Assembly (NCBI GenBank): GCA_947451115.1 | Contig: CANFXV010000013.1 | Span: 1-60,993 of the forward strand | Direction of reading: 5' to 3' | Length of the DNA stretch: 60,993 nt | DNA from: Bacteroidota bacterium | GTDB taxonomy: Bacteria > Bacteroidota > Bacteroidia > Chitinophagales > Chitinophagaceae | Shown here: piece by piece, positions 8,607 to 16,400 of the stretch | Layout: each line of letters begins with the position of its first letter | Position numbering within the stretch: position 1 is the first letter of the stretch | Program-made: the position numbers and the translations under genes | Notes under the pieces: generated by a model | The model's database searches: none | Seen by the model: the letters and a program-made list of their open reading frames with translations, nothing else | What the model was told of the DNA's origin: nothing

Positions 8607-9356
8607 ATGGAAGTACATCACCCACACCACCCTACACATAAGAAAAAATGGACAGAATACATTATTGAATTTGTGATGTTATTTACAGCGGTAACGCTTG
8701 GTTTTTTTGCAGAAAATATAAGAGAAAGTATTGCAGAAAATCACAAGAAAGAAGAATTGTTAGCTGCAGTAGTACATAATTTTAAAACTGACAAAGCAGA
8801 GATACAAGCACACCGCTTGATTGTAAAAAAAGGAATAAAAGTAGCTGATAATTTTATAAAACTGCTTCAAATGGATTACAAGCAAGTCAATAAAATTGAA
8901 TTTTATACTACTGCACTAAGCTATACGGAAGAATTTGAACTTGTTTTAAATGAGAAAACAAGAAACGATGCAGAAGCAAAGGGCTATTTTACCAACGAAG
9001 ACATTAGTGAAATGTCAAGTATACTGAACAAATACAATTATTTCTATAATGATTACAAGCAAATGAGTTTGGGCTGTTTGGAATCCTGTAAACGTTTTTC
9101 AAATGATATAATCATGTATGTACTAGACGCTAAACTAATTCAAAAAGGCGATTTTGTTTCGCTAAGCAATGGCAATACCAAGGACCCTGCATTTAATGGA
9201 AAACTAGAAAAACCGATTGACCAAAAAATAGTTGAAAAAATTATATTTGATGCATGGGAAAGAAAAGCATTGTTAAATGGACAGTTAATAGTTTTTGATT
9301 CCTTAGATTTATATGCCAATAAGGCCATCGTAAAATTAAGTACTGAAAATAAATAA
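8607..9356 (+). CDS. Single-pass membrane protein of unknown function, His-rich N-terminus (paralogue 2)
   Basis: This 249-aa protein is the partner of the gene at 1973. The first ~40 codons are almost identical in protein and close in DNA: the first 29 bases are the same, then synonymous changes appear. It has the same HHPHHPTHKKKW head and a membrane helix at ~19-36. From about residue 42 the sequences part company: here a Lys/Glu-rich helical stretch follows (ENHKKEELLAAVVHNFKTDK). It is divergent from hutH, with which it shares a ~115-base intergenic region. No function can be assigned. The strongly conserved N-terminus suggests that segment does the common work, such as membrane insertion or partner binding (inference). 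Confidence 0.8.
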   Translation: MEVHHPHHPTHKKKWTEYIIEFVMLFTAVTLGFFAENIRESIAENHKKEELLAAVVHNFKTDKAEIQAHRLIVKKGIKVADNFIKLLQMDYKQVNKIEFYTTALSYTEEFELVLNEKTRNDAEAKGYFTNEDISEMSSILNKYNYFYNDYKQMSLGCLESCKRFSNDIIMYVLDAKLIQKGDFVSLSNGNTKDPAFNGKLEKPIDQKIVEKIIFDAWERKALLNGQLIVFDSLDLYANKAIVKLSTENK

Positions 9357-9374
9357 TGAGCGGATGGTCTTAAG

Positions 9375-11162
9375 TTAAAAAGACCTAATAGCACGTATAA
9401 AGCGAGTTGTAAGTATTTTTGAATCAGCTTGCTGTGTTCCAGCAACAAAATCAAAAGACCATGCAGTTTTATCATCGGCCTCCGTTGAACTCCAAAATAT
9501 CCAACCACTATTGAAACCTCCTACAGTATTTCTTTGTTGATAAAGAATACTTAATTCATATTTTGAGGGTAAGTACCAATCGCCATAACCACCCCATCCA
9601 TTTCCATTAAATTGATAATGAGCTGCAACCATTGCTGCATAAGTTCCATTCCCCGCGCCTTGTTGCATTATAATTCTTTCTGTATTATAAATTCCTGCGT
9701 TTATTCCATCTCTTAAAGCCATTACATAGTTTGCTGTAGGGCCCCATTTAAATGTATAAGATTTGTTATAAGAAAGATTAGTAGTTGCAGCTATTAAACC
9801 ATGTCTACCATTATCCCAAACATAAAATACGATACCCCCTCCAAAGGATTCTCCAATAGAATGTGTAGCAGTTTGTGTTGTTAAGCTAGTCCAAGTAAGT
9901 GTTCCATCTGAAGCTGTAGCTAATACCTGACCAGTTCTACCTGCAGTAGTGATGCCTGTGCCACCATGTGCAATGTCAATAGTGGTGGCACTCCAAACAC
10001 CTGTTTTAATTGCACCTACTGTATTTAAATTAGTTAAACTAGTTAAGGTTGTATTACTACTAGCTGTAATATTACCTGCTGTAATTGCTGTAGTTGCTGT
10101 TAAAGCATTTCCTGTTAAAGCAAGTTTAGTCAACAAGGCAGAATCGGTATACAATTTTTTAGTGTACTTGATTGTATCAGCCATACTCAACTTTGTGGTT
10201 AATGCAGCGTCAATAACTATTTTTTTAGCATACACACTTGTATCATAAAGATTTAGTTTTGTTAATAATGCAGAATCTGTATACACTTTTTTAGTGTATT
10301 TGATTGTATCAGCACTATTCAACTTAGTATTAAAAGTTGCATCCACATATACTTGTTTGACGTATTTAATGGTATCAACACTATTCAACTTAGTAGCTAA
10401 AGAAAATTCAATATATTTTTGTTGACTGTAAATTCCTGCATCTACAAATTTTTGTTTTGCATAGTTAATGGTATCAACCAAATTAAATTTTGTCAATAAA
10501 GCAGAATCAGTATAAGCTTGCTTGGTGTATTTAATGGTATCCACTAAATCAAACTTAGTAGCCGTTTTAGCATAGGGAGCCAACATAGCAATGGTATCTT
10601 TTGAAGTTAATTTTGTGTCTATAGTAGTTGACAAAGTTTGTACAGTGTTTGCCTTTGCATAAACACTTAGCATTTTTGTGGTATCGGAGGTATTTAACTT
10701 TTGGTCTATTTTAGCCCCATTGGCCGAATACAATGCAAAAGGCACAGTACCAAAAATAGTCGTGCCAATATCCAGCCATTCCTTAGTATAATCCCAGCCA
10801 GCGCCAACACCTACCGGCGTAATGGCTATTCTAATATTTAAATAATAAGGGCCATTAGCCCAATCAATGGAACTTAGGTCAGTAGCCGTTCCACCAATTC
10901 TTAGTCCATTCCCCACCATTATAGTAAATACCCCAAATGCATCGGTATTGGTTTGATGTTCTTCTATCAAAACTTTAGTACCAGTGGGAGACGATTGTAT
11001 AATATTTGTTTCTATATAAATTTTCCGTTCTTTGGCAGGATTGGCATTATTGTCTCTTGCAACGGCTTGAAAAAATATACCTGATTGTGCATCTGCATTT
11101 ATGAATAAAAAGAAGAGCGTTATAAATAGGAATGATTTTTTAACTAATTTATTCTGAAGCAT
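9375..11162 (-). CDS. Secreted fibre-like protein with Lcl/DUF1566-type C-terminal domain
   Basis: The 595-aa product has a signal peptide (to about residue 25, ADAQ). Residues ~27-146 form an N-terminal beta domain (GIFFQAVARDNNANP) that it shares with the 784-aa protein at 18064. Residues ~203-346 are a string of ~24-residue repeats of the type TKLNSADTIKYTKKVYTDSALL. Next comes a GGTG-type fibre motif (~399-430), then a C-terminal domain (GGGIVFYVWDNGRHGLIAAT...WYLPSKYEL...FWSSTE) typical of DUF1566/Lcl C-type-lectin-like folds. I see no T9SS sorting domain or membrane anchor. It likely works outside the cell as a multimeric binding fibre (inference). A terminator-like hairpin lies upstream at 11303, so it may have its own promoter. 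Confidence 0.82.
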   Translation of the reverse strand: MLQNKLVKKSFLFITLFFLFINADAQSGIFFQAVARDNNANPAKERKIYIETNIIQSSPTGTKVLIEEHQTNTDAFGVFTIMVGNGLRIGGTATDLSSIDWANGPYYLNIRIAITPVGVGAGWDYTKEWLDIGTTIFGTVPFALYSANGAKIDQKLNTSDTTKMLSVYAKANTVQTLSTTIDTKLTSKDTIAMLAPYAKTATKFDLVDTIKYTKQAYTDSALLTKFNLVDTINYAKQKFVDAGIYSQQKYIEFSLATKLNSVDTIKYVKQVYVDATFNTKLNSADTIKYTKKVYTDSALLTKLNLYDTSVYAKKIVIDAALTTKLSMADTIKYTKKLYTDSALLTKLALTGNALTATTAITAGNITASSNTTLTSLTNLNTVGAIKTGVWSATTIDIAHGGTGITTAGRTGQVLATASDGTLTWTSLTTQTATHSIGESFGGGIVFYVWDNGRHGLIAATTNLSYNKSYTFKWGPTANYVMALRDGINAGIYNTERIIMQQGAGNGTYAAMVAAHYQFNGNGWGGYGDWYLPSKYELSILYQQRNTVGGFNSGWIFWSSTEADDKTAWSFDFVAGTQQADSKILTTRFIRAIRSF

Positions 11163-11229
11163 AAAATCATTTAATTGTAATTAATTTTTTCTTGTAAATA
11201 AAAATACAATTCTTTACAATGAGATTTGG

Positions 11230-11243
11230 TTAAACTATTTTAA
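11230..11243. promoter_or_regulatory. TTAAA-CTAT-TTTAA palindrome upstream of the 595-aa fibre gene
   Basis: Five-base arms with a 4-base spacer, 68 bases upstream of the start at 11162. A 16-bp string containing it recurs exactly at 11759-11774 and in reverse complement at 22609-22624. The geometry equals that of Crp/Fnr sites, and two Crp/Fnr genes lie in the same neighbourhood. Candidate operator; the binding protein is inferred. Confidence 0.45.
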
Positions 11244-11302
11244 TAGTTTATTTTAGAAAATATACTTAGTAATTATGCTAATACAAACTGCCATAAATAA
11301 AA

Positions 11303-11341
11303 AAAGAAAAAGAAACTCAAATTTTGAGCTGCTTTTTCTTT
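11303..11341. terminator. Terminator-like hairpin between the Bor-like and 595-aa genes
   Basis: AAAGAAAAAG at 11303-11312 is perfectly complementary to CTTTTTCTTT at 11332-11341, with an inner CTCAA/TTGAG stem. T-rich on either strand, so it can end transcription in both directions. It separates the Bor-like gene from the gene at 9375. Confidence 0.6.
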
Positions 11342-11367
11342 CAGTAATTTTGGTGAAGATATTCTAA

Positions 11368-11661
11368 TTACTTCTTTACAATTGTAGTTGTGGGTGTATA
11401 CAATCCACTTGTCAACAAATTAATTAAACCATCTACTACAGTATGTGTAATAGTTACTTGATAGTTTTTAGCATCTCCTGCCATTTTGGTTGGGTCAGCT
11501 GTTTTAATGGGTGCTAAGCCTGCAACCAAGAAATGATTTTTTTCTGTAATGGTCTCGCCAGTCTGAGCACCACTGCCTACTGCATAAGAAACAGTATAGC
11601 AAGAAGCCATACTTAAGCTTAATAAACATACCAATGCAAAAGAAAGAAACTTATTTTTCAT
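11368..11661 (-). CDS. Bor family lipoprotein
   Basis: The 97-aa protein has a lipoprotein signal peptide (LSLSMASC, lipid-bound Cys21). The rest matches the lambda Bor family pattern: an ETITEKNHFLVAGLAP segment corresponding to the HHFFVSG region of Bor, a TVVDGLINLLTSGLYTP block corresponding to NGLLGFITLGIYTP, and a short basic end. Lambda Bor is an outer-membrane lipoprotein that increases serum survival; its mechanism is not known, and that role cannot be carried over. It sits inside the fibre locus with ~180 bases upstream that hold a TTAAA-CTAT-TTTAA palindrome, and a terminator hairpin downstream, so it is probably a single-gene transcript. Family call good, function uncertain. Confidence 0.85.
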   Translation of the reverse strand: MKNKFLSFALVCLLSLSMASCYTVSYAVGSGAQTGETITEKNHFLVAGLAPIKTADPTKMAGDAKNYQVTITHTVVDGLINLLTSGLYTPTTTIVKK

Positions 11662-11758
11662 AGGATTATATTTTATGCCTACTCTAGAATACAGTTTTCG
11701 GCTTCCCTGTTTATAATATTGTTGAAATAAAAATACAGATAATAGAAATGAGTAATGA

Positions 11759-11772
11759 TTAAACTATTTTAA
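11759..11772. promoter_or_regulatory. TTAAA-CTAT-TTTAA palindrome upstream of the Bor-like gene
   Basis: Same palindrome as at 11230, about 98 bases in front of the Bor-like start codon, in a very AT-rich stretch between this gene and the LamG gene. Candidate operator shared by the fibre locus. Confidence 0.42.
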
Positions 11773-11844
11773 TAATATATTATTTTATTAAAATATAGTT
11801 ATAAATTTTTCTAAGAATAATAAAATCTTATAATTCAGTTAAGA

Positions 11845-13410
11845 TTAATATCCATATCTACTCTTAGTCGCATTGTATTTATTTAAAACCTCATCTGCGC
11901 CCAGCTCTCTATTGTATATTTGTAAAATGCCTAATTTTCCATTAAAGGGTCTTAGACTATTTCCTATGTATATATTCGTATTCGTTGTATTTTGTTGCGT
12001 AAAAATAGCGTCAATAGTTGTTTGACTTGCAGATAATGCACTATAATAATCATTGTCTAATGATCCATTAATATATAAGTAATAAAATTTTCCATTTGCA
12101 TTATAGGGATTATAAACTATAACTACATGATACCAAGTATTGGTCTTCAAAGTTTGATTGCTTTTTATATTAAGTTTACTTGTAAGATCTGTTCCAATAC
12201 TTAATATTAATTTATTATTGTTTGCAGCCATTTCAAATAGATCATAATTAGCCATATTGCCTATTGAAATCACTGAATTATTATTGAGCGTATTAAATTT
12301 TACCCAGGCTTCAAATGATCTTCTCCCGTAACCTGAAATTCCAGAGGCTGTATTTGTTTTACCATAAATATTGTTAATTAATAAGGAACGGCCTCCATCT
12401 GCAGTAAGAATAGGCCCTGCAGGCTGAAAACTTGAACTATTGTAAAATATTAAATTAGTGGATTTATAAAGATCATGCCATATAAAAGCAGATTTGTTAT
12501 TTGTATTTCCATAAGTAGTACCTCTGCCATTTCCTGGATAACTATCTAGATTATTTGCATCCAATGAAAGTATTAAACTATCATAAGTGGTAGTTGGAGA
12601 AATATCACTTATAAAATTCTGTTGGCTGCCAGATAAAGCCATGTTCAAAAATGTTCCTTTATAATTGTTTATCCCTTTGTCTTTTAAGGATTTGATGTAC
12701 GTATTATTTTCGGCTGCATAGCCCTGATTGTTAAAATTATAATACAGTTTTAAACCTGTTTCATAACCAGTTAAAGGCTTGTTCCAGTTGTTTGTAATTT
12801 CATCTACAGTTAGTGCTTTGTTCCAAAATCGAACTTCATCCAATATAATATTGGTATAGCCTCCAATATTGCCTAACATTAAATTTGCAGTAGCATTGAA
12901 AGTAATGTTGTTTCTATTTGAATTTACAAATTGCCCATTTACATAATTGATCCAATAGGTTCCATCATACACAGTGGTAATTTGATACATTGTATTGAGC
13001 GCAAAACCTGCTATAGAAATATTATCATTAGCATAATCATTTTTTATAAAGTTTCTTAAAGCACTTCCGCTAAACTCATAAAACAAAAAACTACCAGCAG
13101 AATAAGATAAACCGTCTGCTGCTGTGGTGAATCCTATAAACCCCCTTGAAGCAGAATTTGAAACTTTTTTAGCTACCCAAAATTGAATAGTATAAGGTGT
13201 TGTATTTGTAAAAGTGAAAGAAAAATCGCTTTTAATGGCAGGATAAGAATTGGCTGCCAAGCCAGAAGTTGCGGATTCTATATCAAATGAAGCATTAGCG
13301 CCTAGTGATGTTGGATAGGCATTATTATTAGCAATGAAGGTCTGTGGCATTATTTGTGCACTAGCATACACTACTACAAAAAAACTTAGAATAATAAAAT
13401 ACAATTTCAT
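11845..13410 (-). CDS. Secreted protein with two LamG/concanavalin-like domains
   Basis: The likely start is the ATG at 13410, because it opens directly into a signal peptide (MKLYFIILSFFVVVYASAQ) and lies one base after the stop of the 1547-aa gene. The longer reading frame would run into that gene. The 521-aa product has two LamG-like jelly-roll domains: about residues 55-230, ending ILDEVRFWNKALTVDEI, and about 295-515, ending LQIYNRELGADEVL. These final motifs are the usual end of LamG_3/concanavalin-like domains, which bind carbohydrates or proteins. No T9SS sorting domain is visible. It is translationally close to the fibre gene and probably part of the same surface structure (inference). 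Confidence 0.85.
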   Translation of the reverse strand: MKLYFIILSFFVVVYASAQIMPQTFIANNNAYPTSLGANASFDIESATSGLAANSYPAIKSDFSFTFTNTTPYTIQFWVAKKVSNSASRGFIGFTTAADGLSYSAGSFLFYEFSGSALRNFIKNDYANDNISIAGFALNTMYQITTVYDGTYWINYVNGQFVNSNRNNITFNATANLMLGNIGGYTNIILDEVRFWNKALTVDEITNNWNKPLTGYETGLKLYYNFNNQGYAAENNTYIKSLKDKGINNYKGTFLNMALSGSQQNFISDISPTTTYDSLILSLDANNLDSYPGNGRGTTYGNTNNKSAFIWHDLYKSTNLIFYNSSSFQPAGPILTADGGRSLLINNIYGKTNTASGISGYGRRSFEAWVKFNTLNNNSVISIGNMANYDLFEMAANNNKLILSIGTDLTSKLNIKSNQTLKTNTWYHVVIVYNPYNANGKFYYLYINGSLDNDYYSALSASQTTIDAIFTQQNTTNTNIYIGNSLRPFNGKLGILQIYNRELGADEVLNKYNATKSRYGY

Positions 13411-13411
13411 A

Positions 13412-16400
13412 TTAAAAGTTTTGAACTGTAGAAGCAAAATAAGTAGACCCATCATATACAAGGGTTACGATATCTATTTTACCTGAAGTTTGTGTTATGA
13501 TAGGTACTAAACCAGCTGCCCATTTCCAGTTCGTTGTTGGAAATGTCACATTGTAGGTACCGCCTTGAATAAATTCAATGATATAGGTTCCTGGCTTTAC
13601 ATTATTTAATGTGAGTACAGAAATATCTGTACCAAGACTTACTTTAAAGATATTACTAGTAGATAAATCAATAGTAGTGGTTGTAGCTGAAGTAATTGCA
13701 GTTGAACTATTTAAATAAAATGATTTTGCATTGACTGCACCACTTGTATTGATAGTCCCACTTGTATTTACACTTGTTACGTTGCTATTACCTAATTGAA
13801 TGGAATTGTCGGCAGTAGTGCTAGCTTGATAACCTATCGCAGTTGAATTGGAATAGCCTGCTACCGAAAAACCTCCAATTGCTGTGGAAAGATTTGCTGC
13901 ACTACTTGATGAAATACCTATAGCCACTGCATTTTGACCTTGTCCAGTTTGGGCAGCATTGGTTCCAATGGCTACTGAATTATCGCCTTGATTTGTATTT
14001 CCTGCTAAATATCCAATGGCAATAGCATGACTACCTTGACTTGTATTCCCTGCATCTGCTCCTAATGCAACTGCGCCAGCACTTTGGTTGCTTGCGCCAG
14101 ATCCGGCGCCAATCGCAATTGATTGACTACCTTGACTTGTTTGACCTGCCGTATAACCTAAACCAACAGAAAAACTAGATTGATTATCTTGTCCTGCATA
14201 TGGACCAATCGCAACTGATTGACTTTGTTGTGTATTTAAGCCTGCATTAATACCCACTGAAATTGAATTAACACCTTGTGTATATCGTCCTGCTTGAGAT
14301 CCAATGGCAATACCATATGCACTTTGAGAGGCATTTCCTGCATTCGCTCCAATTGTAACTTGATTTCCTGTTAAACCCGCTGCAGTATTTGCATTGGTCC
14401 AAGTTAAAGTTCCAGTTCCAATTGTACTTAATATTTGTCCGCTCGTTCCATCTGTATTTGGATAAGTAACAACACCTGCTGTTAACGTTCCACTTGTTTT
14501 TACATTAGTGATTGCAGTAGAACCTGCTATAGTTACACCATCTGCACCTAATTGAATAGTATTGGCTGCAGTAGTTTTAGCTTGATAACCAATGGCGGTT
14601 GAATTAGTATAAGGCGATGATGCATAACCACCTAATGCTGTGGAGGAGTAAGTACCACTTGTAGCATAATAACCAATAGCTGTTGAACTATTTCCACTTG
14701 CCGTAGCATTTGGGCCAACTCCTGTTGCATTATTTCCAGCACTATTTGCAGCATATCCTAAAGCAACCGATTGTGTTCCTTGTCCACTCTGCGCTGCATT
14801 AGATCCTATGGCAACAGAATAGGCGCCTTGATTTGTACTTGCAGCAACATAACCAATTGCAATAGATTGAGTTCCTTGATTAGCATTACCTGTTCCATTT
14901 CCAATGGCCACCGCTCCAGCACTTTGAGTGAAGGTACCTGCAGTAGAACCAATGGCCACATTTATTCCAGTCAATCCCAATGCTGATTTTAATAACGGTA
15001 TGGAACTAACACCTGTCCCTCCATTTTGAACAGCAACAGTTCCAGTAATGGTAGATGCAAGAATACTTGTATTTAAAGAAGTAATGCTAGCAGTATTAGA
15101 AGCGACATTCGTATTTAATGTATTAATAGAAGTTGTATTGGATGTAATACTATTTGTGGCGGATGTAATTCTTGTATCAAAAGTTGAAATAGAAGAAGAG
15201 TTTACGCCGCCTACAGTATTTACTGTTGGAGATGTTGCTGTTCCTCTTAAGTCTCCTGCTAATTGAATAATACCTTTTGCTGTGGTGGATGCATCAGTAG
15301 GCGTATAAGCAACCGTCCAAGTTAATGTTCCTGCTCCGGTGGTTGTTAATACTTGACCATTGGTTCCTTGTGTATTTGGATAAGTCACAGTACCTGCTGT
15401 TAGTGTTCCACTAGTTTTAACATTAGTGACAGCAGTTGATCCTGCAATAGTTACCCCATCTGCCCCTAATTGAATTGTATTGGGTGCAGTAGTGGATGCT
15501 TGATATCCAATGGCTGTTGAGTTGGTATATCCTGCAGAAGCATAACCACCTAAAGCAGTTGAGGAGTAAGTTCCACTTGATGCATAATAACCAATAGCTG
15601 TTGAATTATTTGCTGCTGCACTTGAATAGGCACCAATGCCTGTTGCATTATTGCCAGCACTATTTGCTGCAATTCCTACTGCAACTGATTGAGATCCTTG
15701 ACCTCCTTGTGCTGCATTTGAACCAATTGCAACAGAAGATGCTCCTTGATTTGAATATCCTGCAACATATCCAATGGCAATAGATTGACTTCCTTGTGAA
15801 GTTTGACCCGCTCCATTACCAAAAGCTATTGCACCTGCTGTTTGACTCATCGATCCTGCTGAGGATCCAATTGCAATTGATTGAAAGCCTTGAGCTGTTT
15901 GACCTGCTCCGTTACCAATCGCTATATTTGATGTTGTTAAACCTAATATATTTTTTAATCCAGGAATACTTGTTTGACCAGTTCCTCCATTAAGTACACC
16001 AAGCGTTCCAGTGATACTTGAAGCATTCACGGCAGTAGAAATTGTTTGCCAGCTGGGTATTCCACTTGTGAGTTGTAATACTTGTCCATTGGTTCCTGCT
16101 GCTAATAAGCCAGTGGTATTATTGGCTGTTTGATATGGAATAGATCCAGCAGCACCACCTGCGATATTGGTAGCAGTTAATGCAGTACCATTTAAACTTG
16201 CTGTAATATTATTGGCAGAAAAATCCCCTATTGCATCTCTAGCTACAATTGTATAAGATGTATTGGAGGCTGTTGCAGAAGTAGCGCTATTGCTTACTTT
16301 ACCTGCAGTAGTTATGTTTGCTAAATTAGCATCCGTGATGCCTGCAGTGCCAGATAAATTTGAATTGGTTAATCCAGTGAGGGAAGTAACTGCAGTTCTA

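Noticed and set aside
9366..9385. Hairpin GGTCTT/AAGACC between the convergent genes at 8607 and 9375 as terminator
   Set aside because: No T-run follows on either strand, and it overlaps the 3' end of the coding region.
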